A stretch of DNA of 64,000 nucleotides, taken from NCBI GenBank assembly GCA_964472315.1, contig CAYYJS010000008.1, positions 1 to 64,000 of the forward strand. The letters run 5' to 3'. The notes below the pieces were generated by a model, which worked only from the letters and a program-made list of their open reading frames with translations, was not told the origin of the DNA and ran no database searches. The position numbers were made by a program, and so were the translations under genes. The DNA is from CAYYJS01 sp964472315. Its GTDB lineage: Bacteria; Verrucomicrobiota; Kiritimatiellia; UBA8416. Numbering within the stretch: position 1 is the first letter of the stretch; every line of letters begins with the position of its first letter. This document shows positions 1 through 8,602 of the stretch, piece by piece.

Positions 1-64
1 CGCCGTGGCGGATGAAAACGCAACCGCCTTGCTCGAGTTGGCGGATGAGGTCAATCCGTTTCAT
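1..64 (-). CDS. hicA: HicA-type toxin, 5' part only (gene runs off the left edge)
   Basis: HicA proteins are small double-stranded-RNA-binding-fold mRNA interferases that HicB neutralises. Only the first 21 codons are inside the window. The minus-strand reading from the ATG at 64-62 gives MKRIDLIRQLEQGGCVFIRHG, which closely fits the family's N-terminus: a Lys/Arg start, an amphipathic helix, then G-x-x-F-x-R-H-G with the catalytic histidine. The start overlaps the hicB stop codon in an ATGA arrangement, so translation is probably coupled. Whether the rest of the toxin is intact cannot be seen here. Confidence 0.8.
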   Translation of the reverse strand, partial: MKRIDLIRQLEQGGCVFIRHG

Positions 65-252
65 GCGAACTGAAGTTCCGCAACATGCCGAACGTGTGGG
101 ATGGATCCACTGGCAAGATCCTCATAAATATCCTTCAGATTCTCCTGAAGTTCTTCCAGCGTTTCGCCTTGAGTCATATAGTCAGGGTACTCTTCCAAGT
201 GCCCCATCCACATATCCCCATCTTGCCAGTACACATACCGCATCGTCTTCAT
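61..252 (-). CDS. hicB: HicB-like antitoxin
   Basis: This 63-residue protein has the partial-RNase-H fold signature of short HicB antitoxins: a YVYWQDGDMWMGHLEEYPDY strand-turn-strand followed by the TQGETLEELQENLKDIYEDL helix. Short HicB proteins of this kind often lack the C-terminal DNA-binding domain, and none is seen here. It bind-neutralises HicA in the family. It is the first gene of the pair, transcribed leftward, and its TGA overlaps the hicA ATG by four bases. The HicB-first order occurs in many such loci. Autoregulation is usual in the family, but I see no clear operator upstream. Confidence 0.85.
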   Translation of the reverse strand: MKTMRYVYWQDGDMWMGHLEEYPDYMTQGETLEELQENLKDIYEDLASGSIPHVRHVAELQFA

Positions 253-421
253 GTCTATAAAGTAATCTTTCTATCCTTGATTTTCAACAATTCTTATAAC
301 CCAGCGCCTGAAACCTCGGCGCGCTCCGCGCCGCAGTGTTGCAGGGGCATCTGGGCGTCAAGGCGTCAAGGGGACCTGTGGCATGGGGCCGCGTCCCGAA
401 AGGACCGGAAGGAGTCAGGAT

Positions 422-1009
422 ATGCGTTCCCCGAGGATCAAGGAGGCCGGCGCCGGCTACTATCACCTGATCTCGCGAGTGGTGGATCGGCGAATGGTGG
501 CCGCCTGCATCGACCTGAACCCGGTGCGGGCGGGTCTGGTCAAAGACCCGAAGGATTACCGTTTCAGCAGCTACGGGGCGGCGGTTGCGGGGGATCGCGC
601 GGCACAGGCCGGAATCTGTCATACCGTGGCGAGCCTGGGGGAGACGCCGACCTGGACGGATGCGGCGGCGCAATACCGGAAGCTGCTCTATGCGGCCGGA
701 GCGCCCAAAGCGCTCGATCCCAACGGCCACCCCGTACGACGCAGCTTCTCACAGCCGGAGGTGGAAGCGGTCGGCAGAGCCGGAGGAAAGCTGCCGATAG
801 GTGCGATGCTGCGCTGCCGGGTGCGCTACTTCACGGATGGCGCCATTCTGGGCAGTCGGCTATTCGTCAACGAAGCCTTCCAGCGCCATCGCGCGCATTT
901 CAGCCGGGCGCGACAAACCGGCGCCCGACCGATGATTGGCGCATGGGATGGCCTCTGCTCCGCACGACGCCTGCGGCTGGACGTGATGTCGCCGCCGCCG
1001 ATCGGCTGA
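422..1009 (+). pseudogene. REP-associated tyrosine transposase (RAYT), internally deleted
   Basis: RAYT proteins (Y1_Tnp/IS200-like HUH superfamily) process REP palindromes. The start at 422 has a good ribosome site, GGAAGGAG, ending a few bases upstream. The N-terminus, RSPRIKEAGAGYYHLISRVVDRR, is the classic RAYT opening. It is followed at once by IDLNPVRAGLVKDPKDYRFSSYG, which normally lies about 100 residues later. The missing part holds the HUH metal-binding histidines and so the catalytic core. The reading frame is kept through the deletion and the C-terminal region (…GARPMIGAWDGLCSARRL…) runs to a stop. It encodes 195 residues against roughly 300 for intact relatives. It is very probably inactive as a nuclease, though a shortened protein could still be made and bind DNA. 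Confidence 0.75.
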
Positions 1010-1382
1010 CGGCACGCCCGGCATGGCCGCGGCACCTTCGACGCAGACCGTCCGACCGGTCTGACAGTAGCGGTCCGCCAAGATCCGGCCATGTCCCAGC
1101 CATCGGCACCGCACCAACGGCCGGTGAGCGCCATAAATCGCACGGTTTCGGCCAGTTCCGGGCACTCATCCTCTCACGATCCGAGTCGTTCCACGCCCCA
1201 CTCGTCAACCCACGCGATACTCGCGCGCAAAAGGCCTGTCCCTTCTCTCGATCCCCTCGCGTTCCTTCAAACACTGCTCCTCCACGGCCCCGACGCCGCA
1301 CAACCCCTCCTGTATCGCAATCCCCTGACCAATACCTCCTGAGCCTGGCCGGAATCGGCTAAACTGTTACCGATTATGGGAA
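1010..1382. other. Non-coding stretch after the transposase remnant
   Basis: No open frame here has a credible start, ribosome site or recognisable protein on either strand. The base composition stays GC-rich. The segment lies between a decayed RAYT and a long palindrome, so it may be leftover mobile-element DNA, but nothing in it identifies an element boundary. Confidence 0.5.
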
Positions 1383-1428
1383 CCCGCCAGCCAGTAAGCC
1401 AGTGCAACACTGATTACTGGCTGGCGGG
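1383..1428. repeat. 46-base nested perfect hairpin (REP-like palindrome)
   Basis: Two 15-base arms, CCCGCCAGCCAGTAA at 1383-1397 and TTACTGGCTGGCGGG at 1414-1428, are perfect reverse complements. The 16-base middle contains a second perfect stem, CAGTG-CAA-CACTG (1400-1412). No T-run follows on the plus strand, so it is not an ordinary intrinsic terminator for rightward transcription. Its size and GC-rich stem resemble REP-type palindromes, which fits the RAYT remnant 370 bases to the left. Alternatives are an RNA leader structure or a protein-binding site for the next gene. Confidence 0.6.
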
Positions 1429-1466
1429 GGGCAAAAAAGCACGTCAAAAAACATTGCAGCTTTCGC

Positions 1467-1495
1467 TTGTGTTTCATCGGGGGGAGTCATAGAGT
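1467..1495 (+). promoter_or_regulatory. Possible sigma-70 promoter of the lipoprotein gene
   Basis: TTGTGT (1467-1472) and TAGAGT (1490-1495) are separated by 17 bases. This would start transcription near 1502, giving a leader of about 77 bases. Each box matches the consensus at four of six positions, so support is modest. Confidence 0.3.
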
Positions 1496-1578
1496 TTTCC
1501 CACACAGGCGACACAGCAACGGTAGGGTCGCCAACATTGTGCCCTGTGGTGGGCACGCAACGAACGGGAGGGTACAGT

Positions 1579-2166
1579 ATGAAGAAGGCGGTATGTTGTG
1601 CGATGGCGCTCGTCGTGGGGTCCACCATGATGACAGGGTGCGCGAAGACCAAGGTGGCGAGCGAAAAATCACCGTTCGATATCATCCAGGAAAAGGCTAA
1701 CGCCATTACCGAGGCCGGGGGCTTGGCCGCGGTGGGCGTGGGCACATCGAGGACCGTGTCGTTGGCGCTCGATAAGGCCAAGACGCGCGGCCGCGTCGAA
1801 CTGGCCCACATCCTGGAGACGAAGGTGGATTCGCTGAAGAAGGACTTCAGCGAGGAAGTCGGCGAGGGCGCCGATGCCGAGTACAACGCGTTGTTCACCG
1901 CGGCCAGCAAGAGTGTCGCCCATCAGATCCTGCAAGGCAGCGTGCCGAAGGATCTCAAGTATGACACGAAGGACGGGATGACGACGGCGTGGGCGCTCAT
2001 GGTCCAGGATCCGAAGGTCGTGGCGGACGCGTTTGCCGCGCAGGCAAACACGCAGCAGCACCTCTACACGCGCTTCCGCGCGTCGCAGGCGTTCGCCGAG
2101 TTGGATCAGGAGATCAAGAAGTTCGAGGACTTCAAGGCCAAGGACTCCGGGATGGTCGCCCCGTAG
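1579..2166 (+). CDS. Exported lipoprotein, possibly LPP20-like
   Basis: The 195-residue product starts at 1579, after GGGAGG, and has a lipoprotein signal peptide: MKKAVCCAMALVVGSTMMTGC, with the lipobox cysteine at residue 21. The mature part is mostly helical and rich in Ala, Lys and Asp. It includes a stretch (…VGVGTSRTVSLALDKAKTRGRVELAHIL…) with the A-x-x-K-A-R-x-x-L-A pattern of LPP20/FlgP-type lipoproteins; that assignment is tentative. It would be lipidated by Lgt/LspA/Lnt and anchored in the outer or inner membrane. It appears monocistronic: a possible promoter lies upstream and a strong terminator follows directly. Substrate and partners are unknown. Confidence 0.7.
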   Translation: MKKAVCCAMALVVGSTMMTGCAKTKVASEKSPFDIIQEKANAITEAGGLAAVGVGTSRTVSLALDKAKTRGRVELAHILETKVDSLKKDFSEEVGEGADAEYNALFTAASKSVAHQILQGSVPKDLKYDTKDGMTTAWALMVQDPKVVADAFAAQANTQQHLYTRFRASQAFAELDQEIKKFEDFKAKDSGMVAP

Positions 2167-2193
2167 TTCGGGATGGTAGTCGAGTCGATGACA

Positions 2194-2230
2194 GGGGGCT
2201 GCATCGTTGGATGCAGCCTCCTTCTTTTTT
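2194..2230 (+). terminator. Intrinsic terminator after the lipoprotein gene
   Basis: A stem of GGCTGCATC/GATGCAGCC with a GTTG loop, extended by G·T and G-C pairs, is followed by TTCTTTTTT. It begins 28 bases after the stop codon at 2166. Confidence 0.9.
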
Positions 2231-2313
2231 GGGGAGGCGCGCGACCGGAGGCGAGGCGACTTGCGGCGAGCGTCGGCCTGGCGTAGGTTGTCGCGTGGCG
2301 TGAGGGAGCCGGC

Positions 2314-4173
2314 GTGACGGAAGAGAAACAGACGGAAGCGGTGCGGCCGGCGCGCGTGGCCATGTTGTGGGCCTTGACGTCCGGCCACCGCGGGCGGTTT
2401 GCGGCGGCGATGGCGGCGATGGCGTTGGCGACGCTGCTGGCGTACATACCGCCGCTCATCGGACGTACGGCCATCGACCATTTCATCGCGGGCGATCCGC
2501 TGGCCGGTCCCGGTTGGCTGACGGCCCTGTTCGGCGACCTTGGCGCGCGGTCGTACGCGGCCCGCGGGTTGTTGTTGGCCGGGCTGGCGATTGTCGCGCT
2601 CACCGCGGTCGGAGGCGTCCTTCAATTCCTGCAGAGCCGTTGGGTCGCGGTGGCGTCCGAGGCGATCGCGCGATCCCTGCGCACCCGGATGTACGATCGC
2701 GTGCAGCGGCTGCCGTGCCGCTTCCATGACGAGCACGACAGCGGCGACCTGATCCAACGCGCGGGCAGCGATGTCGAGACGGTCCGGCAGTTCTATGCCG
2801 TACAGGGCATTGAGATCGGCCGGGCGCTGCTGATGGCGGCGGTGGCCCTGCCGATCATGCTGCACCTGCACAAGACCCTTGGCTTGCTGGCCATGGCGCT
2901 GGTTCCGCCGATCCTCGTCTATGCCACGGTTTTCTTTTCGGCCATCCGCGAGCGTTTTCAACAAATGGACGAGGCCGAGAGCGAGATGACCTCGGTGTTG
3001 CAGGAGAACCTCGCCGGCATCCGCGTGGTCCGGGCCTTTGCGCGACAGGCCCATGAATGCGAGAAATTCGGGGTGCGCAACGCGGCCTACCGGACCGGTT
3101 GGCGACGGCTGATGCGCCTGTTCGCCTGGTACTGGGGCCTGTCCGATTTCGCGTGCCTCACGCAGTCGGGGATCGTGTTGCTCGTGGGCACGCGGTACGT
3201 GGCGCGCGGCGAGATGACGGTGGGCACGTTCTACGCATTCTGGATGTACGTGGGCATGTTTCTGTGGCCGGTGCGGCATCTCGGGCAGGTGTTGGCCGAC
3301 CTGGGCAAGGCGTTCGTATCCGTGGGCCGGTTGGCCGAGATTCTCGAAGCGCCGACCGAGGACACGATCGATGGCATCGCCGTCGCGGCGCCCGGCGGGG
3401 ATGCCTGGGCGGAGGGCGGGCCGCGGCTTCCCGAGGCGCGCGGGGAGATCGTGTTCGATCGCGTGACCTTTGCGCATGCGTCGGGCGACTGCGTCATCGA
3501 TGACGTCTCCTTTCGCGTCGCCGCGGGCGAGACGCTGGCCGTGCTGGGCCCTTCGGGCTCCGGCAAGAGTACGCTGGTGAATCTGCTCCTGCGCTTCTAC
3601 GACGTGCGTGACGGACGTATCGCTCTCGATGGACTCGCGCTTCCCGACTGGGACCGGCGCGCGTTGCGTTCCCAGTTCGGGGTCGTGATGCAGGAGCCCT
3701 TCCTGTATGCCCGGACGATCCGCGACAACATCGGTCTGGGGCGGACCGACGCACGCGAGGACGAGATCGTTGCCGCGGCCGGTGTCGCGTGCATACACGA
3801 GACGATCAACGGGTTTCACCAGCGGTACGACACGCTGGTGGGCGAGCGAGGCGTCATGCTGTCCGGCGGTCAGCGCCAGCGGGTGGCGATCGCGCGGGCG
3901 ATCCTGCGCGACCCGCCGGTGCTGATTCTGGACGACGCCTTGAGCGCCGTGGATACGCGAACCGAGCGCATGATCCTGGACGCGTTGCGCCGCCGTCGGG
4001 GACGGCGCACGACCCTGGTCATCGCCCATCGCCTGTCCACGCTGATGGCGGCGGACCGCGTGATCGTGCTCGAGCGCGGACGGATTACGCAGGCCGGCAC
4101 GCCGGCCGGCCTGGCGTCCGAACCGGGACTGTACCGGCGTTTGTGGGAGGCGCAGTCCGCGGACGCGATATGA
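2314..4173 (+). CDS. ABC exporter half-transporter A (degenerate Walker B Glu)
   Basis: This 619-residue MsbA/BmrCD-type half-transporter uses a GTG start 4-10 bases after GGGAG. An N-terminal six-helix transmembrane domain (about residues 20-330) is followed by an ATP-binding domain with Walker A GPSGSGKST, signature LSGGQRQR and H-loop AHRLST. Walker B reads LILDDALSAVD: the residue after the Walker-B Asp, normally the catalytic Glu, is Asp. This pattern is known from one half of heterodimeric type-IV exporters. Its partner is the next gene, whose start overlaps this stop (ATGA), so the two should be co-translated and form one exporter. The substrate (lipid, drug or peptide) cannot be told from sequence. 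Confidence 0.9.
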   Translation: MTEEKQTEAVRPARVAMLWALTSGHRGRFAAAMAAMALATLLAYIPPLIGRTAIDHFIAGDPLAGPGWLTALFGDLGARSYAARGLLLAGLAIVALTAVGGVLQFLQSRWVAVASEAIARSLRTRMYDRVQRLPCRFHDEHDSGDLIQRAGSDVETVRQFYAVQGIEIGRALLMAAVALPIMLHLHKTLGLLAMALVPPILVYATVFFSAIRERFQQMDEAESEMTSVLQENLAGIRVVRAFARQAHECEKFGVRNAAYRTGWRRLMRLFAWYWGLSDFACLTQSGIVLLVGTRYVARGEMTVGTFYAFWMYVGMFLWPVRHLGQVLADLGKAFVSVGRLAEILEAPTEDTIDGIAVAAPGGDAWAEGGPRLPEARGEIVFDRVTFAHASGDCVIDDVSFRVAAGETLAVLGPSGSGKSTLVNLLLRFYDVRDGRIALDGLALPDWDRRALRSQFGVVMQEPFLYARTIRDNIGLGRTDAREDEIVAAAGVACIHETINGFHQRYDTLVGERGVMLSGGQRQRVAIARAILRDPPVLILDDALSAVDTRTERMILDALRRRRGRRTTLVIAHRLSTLMAADRVIVLERGRITQAGTPAGLASEPGLYRRLWEAQSADAI

Positions 4174-5978
4174 CACAGACAGCCATGCCGTATCAGGAAG
4201 AGGAGTACAGCGGTCGTTTCGACCCCGGCGTATGGCGGCGCGTGCTGCGCTTTCTCGTCCCTTACCGGTACTTCATGGGCGGGCTATTCACGGTCGCCCT
4301 CCTGACGGGTTGTGCGGAAGCCGGGTTCACCCTGCTGTCGAAAGTCATCATCGACGATGTCGTGGCCAACGGCGCCGGCGCGGCCTTCGGCATGCACGCC
4401 TGGGCGCTCGTGTCGCTGACGGTATTCTTTTTCGGATGCGTCTGGGGCTTGATCCGGCTGTCGGGGCACGTTTCGACGGGGGTGGCGCACGACATCCGCG
4501 CGGCCGGTTTCGCCCGGCTCCAGGAACTCTCCTTCTCCTTCTACGATCGTCGATCGGCCGGGTGGCTGGTGTCCCGGATGACATCGGACTGCGACCGGCT
4601 GGCGCGGTTCATCTCGTGGGGGTTTCTGGACATCACGTGGGGTATCTGCATGCTTGTCGCGATCGCGGTCGTGATGCTGGCGCTGCAGGTATGGCTGGCG
4701 TTGGCGGTACTGGCCGTGATGCCCGTGCTGGTGTGGGTCAGCATGCGTTTCCAGAAGCTGCTGCTGGCGACGTCCCGCGAGGCGCGCCGCTGCAATTCGG
4801 ATCTCACGGCGGCCGTGAGCGAAGGCATCATGGGTGTGCGGACGACGAAGGCGCTCGTACGCGAGGCGCGGCAAGCGGCGGAGTTCGGCAAGCTGGCGGA
4901 CCGGATGTTCGACGTGTCGGTCCGCAACGCCGTCGTCGGCGCGGCGTTCCGTCCGCTCATGGCGACGATCGCCAGCGTGGGCGCCGCCGTGGCGCTCTGT
5001 CTGGGCGGCATGGACGTGCTGTCGGCGTTGCCGACGGCCATGAGCCTGGGCACGTTGATCGCGTTCGTGTCCTACGCCGGTCAGATCCGAGGACCGATGG
5101 ACGAACTCTCGCGCGTGTTTGCCACCCTGCAGCAGGCGCAGGCCGCGGGCGAGCGGATCATCGGCCTGATCGAGACCGAACCCGAGATCCGTGACCGTGT
5201 CGGGTGCGTCACGGAAGGCGCGGCAGTGCCGGCCCGGATCGAATCGATCGAATTCCGTCACGTCGATTTCGGCTACAAGGAGGGCGAGCCGGTGCTGCGG
5301 GACTTCGACCTGACCGTCCGTCAAGGACAGACCGTGGCCCTGGTCGGTCCGACCGGCGGCGGCAAGACGACCATCACCGCGCTGGCCTGCCGCTTCTATG
5401 AACCGACGGCCGGGGCGGTGCTGGTCAATGGCGTCGATATCCGCGCGCTGGGCCTGCATTGGCTCCAGTCGCGCCTCGGCATCGTTCTGCAGGATCCTCA
5501 CCTGTTCAGCGGAACGATACGCGAGAACATCCGGTACGGCCGACTGGACGCCGACCCGGCGGATGTGGAACAGGCGGCGCGGTTGGCCCGCGCGCACGAT
5601 TTCATCGCGCGGCTCCCCTCGGGCTACGAGTCGCAAGTTGGCGAAGGCGGCGTGAAGCTGTCGACCGGGCAGAAGCAGCTCGTCGCCTTCGCGCGGGCCA
5701 TTCTGGCCGCGCCGCAGGTGATGGTGCTCGATGAAGCCACCGCCTCGGTCGACACGGAGACCGAGCAACTGATTCAGCAGGGCTTGGCGGCGGTGCTCCG
5801 TGGCCGCATCAGCCTGGTCATCGCCCACCGACTGTCGACGGTGCGAGCGGCTGACCGCATCCTGCTCATCGATGGCGGCCGCATCGTCGAGCAAGGCACG
5901 CATCGGGAGCTCATTGCCGCCCGCGGGAAATACTACGATCTGTGCCGCGAGCAGATGCTCCGCACAGAGACAGCATGA
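4170..5978 (+). CDS. ABC exporter half-transporter B (non-canonical signature motif)
   Basis: This 602-residue half-transporter starts at the ATG overlapping the previous stop. It has the same order: six transmembrane helices (about residues 25-320), then an ATP-binding domain. Walker A is GPTGGGKTT, Walker B is VMVLDEATASVD with a normal catalytic Glu, and the H-loop is AHRLST. Its signature motif is LSTGQKQ instead of LSGGQ. Paired with half A, this predicts one fully consensus composite ATP site (signature from A, Walker B Glu from B) and one degenerate site (signature from B, Walker B Asp from A). That is the hallmark of heterodimeric exporters such as BmrCD or TM287/288. No terminator is obvious after the stop. 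Confidence 0.9.
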   Translation: MTQTAMPYQEEEYSGRFDPGVWRRVLRFLVPYRYFMGGLFTVALLTGCAEAGFTLLSKVIIDDVVANGAGAAFGMHAWALVSLTVFFFGCVWGLIRLSGHVSTGVAHDIRAAGFARLQELSFSFYDRRSAGWLVSRMTSDCDRLARFISWGFLDITWGICMLVAIAVVMLALQVWLALAVLAVMPVLVWVSMRFQKLLLATSREARRCNSDLTAAVSEGIMGVRTTKALVREARQAAEFGKLADRMFDVSVRNAVVGAAFRPLMATIASVGAAVALCLGGMDVLSALPTAMSLGTLIAFVSYAGQIRGPMDELSRVFATLQQAQAAGERIIGLIETEPEIRDRVGCVTEGAAVPARIESIEFRHVDFGYKEGEPVLRDFDLTVRQGQTVALVGPTGGGKTTITALACRFYEPTAGAVLVNGVDIRALGLHWLQSRLGIVLQDPHLFSGTIRENIRYGRLDADPADVEQAARLARAHDFIARLPSGYESQVGEGGVKLSTGQKQLVAFARAILAAPQVMVLDEATASVDTETEQLIQQGLAAVLRGRISLVIAHRLSTVRAADRILLIDGGRIVEQGTHRELIAARGKYYDLCREQMLRTETA

Positions 5979-6125
5979 CCCGCATGCGCGTGTATACTCG
6001 CCAAAAGCGTCATTGTGACTCTCTTCGCTCCTTTCGGCCGAGCCATGGTCAATTGTGGATGTTATGATGCAACATATTGATTATTAGACGTTTAACTATT
6101 CACACCAGCGTCACTTAACAAGGTT

Positions 6126-6140
6126 GGCATGCTGTCTGCT
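6126..6140 (+). promoter_or_regulatory. Sigma-54 type promoter upstream of dnaK
   Basis: TGGCATG-CTGT-CTGC matches the -24/-12 consensus TGGCACG-N4-TTGC, with GG and GC at the required 12-base spacing. Transcription would start near 6152, giving a 40-base leader before dnaK. No CIRCE inverted repeat (TTAGCACTC-N9-GAGTGCTAA) is visible in the 213-base gap. Confidence 0.55.
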
Positions 6141-6191
6141 ACATACTTCGCGTGATTTACAGCACCAGACCACAACGGAAAGGGTGATCCG

Positions 6192-8129
6192 ATGTCAAAA
6201 GTACTAGGAATCGACTTAGGGACGACAAACTCGTGCATGTCCGTGATGGAAGGTGGCGAGCCGGTCGTTATTCCCAATGCCGAGGGCAACCGGACGACGC
6301 CGTCAATCGTGGCCTTCGCGAAGAATGGCGAGCGGCTTGTGGGGCAGGCCGCGAAGCGCCAGGCCGTGACGAACCCGAAGCACACGGTCTACTCGATCAA
6401 GCGGTTCATGGGACGCAAATACGATGAAGTGGCGCATGAGATTTCGCTGGTGCCGTACGAGGTCGTGAAGGCCAAGAATGGCGATGCGCATGTCAAGATC
6501 GGCGACAAGACCTACTCGCCGCCCGAGATTTCGTCGATGATCCTGCAGAAGCTGCGCGCGGACGCCGAGGCGTATCTTGGCGAGAAGATCGAGAAGGCCG
6601 TGATCACCGTGCCGGCCTACTTCAACGACAGCCAGCGGCAGGCGACGAAGGATGCGGGCCGGATTGCCGGGATCGAAGTTCTGCGCATCATCAACGAGCC
6701 GACGGCGGCTTCGCTCGCGTACGGGCTCGACAAGAAGAAGGAAGAGAACATTGCCGTTTACGACCTGGGTGGCGGAACGTTCGACATTTCGATTCTCGAT
6801 ATCGGCGAAGGCGTATTCGAAGTCAAGGCCACGAACGGGGATACGCACCTCGGTGGCGACGATCTTGACCAGTCCGTCATCGACTGGCTGGTGGCCGGGT
6901 TCCGCAAAGAGCACGGCATTGACTTGTCGCAGGACGCGATGGCGTTGCAGCGTCTGAAAGAAGCGTCCGAAAAGGCGAAGTGCGAGCTGTCGAGCGCGCA
7001 GCAGACGGATATCAACCTGCCGTTCATCACGGCGGACGCCACCGGGCCGAAGCATTTGAACGTGACGTTGAGCCGTTCCAAGCTTGAGCAACTGACCGAA
7101 TCGCTGGTCAACCGGACGACCGACCCCTGCCGCCAGTGCCTGCGGGATTCCGGGTTGGCGAGTGTCGACGAAGTGATCCTGGTGGGCGGCTCGACACGGA
7201 TGCCGCGCGTGCAGGACATGGCCAAGGAGCTTTTCGCACGCGAGCCGCACAAGGGTGTGAACCCGGACGAAGTGGTGGCGGTCGGCGCGGCGATCCAGGG
7301 CGGCATTCTGGCGGGCGAGGTCAAGGACGTGTTGTTGCTGGACGTGACGCCGCTCTCCCTCGGCATCGAGACGCTGGGGGGTGTTTTCACGACCCTCATC
7401 GAGCGCAACACGACGATTCCGACGAAGAAGAGCGAAATCTTCAGCACGGCATCCGACAATCAGCCTTCCGTCGAAATCCATGTCCTGCAGGGCGAACGGA
7501 AGATGGCCGGGGACAACAAGACGATCGGACGGTTCCATCTGGATGGCATCCCGCCGTCGTCGCGCGGCGTGCCGCAGATCGAGGTCTCGTTCGATCTCGA
7601 CGCGAACGGCATTCTGAACGTGTCGGCGAAGGATCTGGGCACCGGCAAGGAGCAGAAGATCACGATTACCGCCTCCAGCGGCCTGTCCGAGAAAGACATC
7701 AAGCAGATGGTCAACGACGCCGAGAAGCATGCCGACGAAGACAAGACGCGGCGTGAGGCGGTCGAGACCCGGAACATGGCTGAGAATCTGGCCTACCAGA
7801 CCGAGAAGCTGCTCAAGGAGCAGGGCGACAAGCTGCCGGCCGACAAGAAGGCGCCGGCCGAGAAGGCCGTGGAGGAGTTGAAGTCGGCGATCAAGGACAA
7901 CGACGTTGCCCGGATCAAATCCAAGACGGAAGCGTTGAACGCGGTCATGCAGGCCCTCTCGTCGGAGCTGTATTCGCGGGCCGGCGCCAAGGGGGCGCCG
8001 GGCGGCGAGCGGCAGCCGGGCCCGGACGCCGGTCCGGACGGCGGCGGAGCGAACGATGACGGCGGTAAGAAGGGCGACGGCGACGTCATCGACGCGGACT
8101 TCGAGATGGTCGACGACAACAAGAAGTAG
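6192..8129 (+). CDS. dnaK: Chaperone protein DnaK (Hsp70)
   Basis: This ATP-dependent Hsp70 folds client proteins with DnaJ and GrpE in the cytoplasm. The 645-residue length is normal. The nucleotide-binding domain opens with GIDLGTTNS and contains the DLGGGTFD phosphate loop and VGGSTRMP. The interdomain linker reads VLLLDVTPLSLGIET. A Gly/Asp-rich tail ends in VIDADFEMVDD, the usual DnaK C-terminal motif. Neither dnaJ nor grpE is adjacent; groES follows after 134 bases, making a chaperone cluster. The putative sigma-54 site upstream is an unusual control element for dnaK. Confidence 0.98.
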   Translation: MSKVLGIDLGTTNSCMSVMEGGEPVVIPNAEGNRTTPSIVAFAKNGERLVGQAAKRQAVTNPKHTVYSIKRFMGRKYDEVAHEISLVPYEVVKAKNGDAHVKIGDKTYSPPEISSMILQKLRADAEAYLGEKIEKAVITVPAYFNDSQRQATKDAGRIAGIEVLRIINEPTAASLAYGLDKKKEENIAVYDLGGGTFDISILDIGEGVFEVKATNGDTHLGGDDLDQSVIDWLVAGFRKEHGIDLSQDAMALQRLKEASEKAKCELSSAQQTDINLPFITADATGPKHLNVTLSRSKLEQLTESLVNRTTDPCRQCLRDSGLASVDEVILVGGSTRMPRVQDMAKELFAREPHKGVNPDEVVAVGAAIQGGILAGEVKDVLLLDVTPLSLGIETLGGVFTTLIERNTTIPTKKSEIFSTASDNQPSVEIHVLQGERKMAGDNKTIGRFHLDGIPPSSRGVPQIEVSFDLDANGILNVSAKDLGTGKEQKITITASSGLSEKDIKQMVNDAEKHADEDKTRREAVETRNMAENLAYQTEKLLKEQGDKLPADKKAPAEKAVEELKSAIKDNDVARIKSKTEALNAVMQALSSELYSRAGAKGAPGGERQPGPDAGPDGGGANDDGGKKGDGDVIDADFEMVDDNKK

Positions 8130-8263
8130 CATCGTAACGGATGTGGGGAATCGAATTCGCGCGTGGACCAGCGGGTGCTCTGGGGAGTGCCGGGCGCTGG
8201 CCGCACGATTGTTAAACCAAACAGCCTGCGCAGTGCGGGCAAAGTAAGAGGAGAGGGTAACGC

Positions 8264-8551
8264 ATGAAGATCAAACCGTTGGGCGATCGGGTTCTCGTGG
8301 AGCCGAGCGAGACCGCGGAACAGGTGAAGGGCGGGATCGTGATTCCCGACAGCGCCAAGGAGAAGCCGCAGGAAGCGAAGGTCATCGCGGTCGGCACGGG
8401 CAAATTGGACGATGACGGCAAGGTCATTCCCTTCAACGTGAAGAAGGGCGACCGCGTGCTGATGCCCAAGTACGGCGGAACCGAAGTCAAGATCGACGAC
8501 AAGACCTACCAGATCATCCGCGAGGACGACATCCTCGGCGTGATCGAGTAA
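8264..8551 (+). CDS. groES: Co-chaperonin GroES
   Basis: This 95-residue Hsp10 caps the GroEL ring. It begins KIKPLGDRVLVEP and has a mobile loop region (TAEQVKGGIVIPDSAKEKPQ). It closes with DDKTYQIIREDDILGVIE, all typical of the family. A strong ribosome site (GAGGAGAGGG) precedes the ATG. groEL follows after 51 bases, so the two form the usual operon. A weak sigma-54-like string (TGGCCGC-ACGA-TTGT, about 8199-8213) lies upstream, but the -12 element is imperfect and I do not call it. Confidence 0.98.
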   Translation: MKIKPLGDRVLVEPSETAEQVKGGIVIPDSAKEKPQEAKVIAVGTGKLDDDGKVIPFNVKKGDRVLMPKYGGTEVKIDDKTYQIIREDDILGVIE

Positions 8552-8602
8552 CCGGACGCGGAACCGAAATCCAGACAGACGAGTAACAGGAGATAGAGAA
8601 TC

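Noticed and set aside
5979..6191. CIRCE element upstream of dnaK
   Set aside because: No TTAGCACTC-N9-GAGTGCTAA match on either strand.
8199..8213. Sigma-54 promoter for groES
   Set aside because: TGGCCGC-ACGA-TTGT has the spacing but lacks the GC of the -12 element, so it falls below the standard used for the four called sites.
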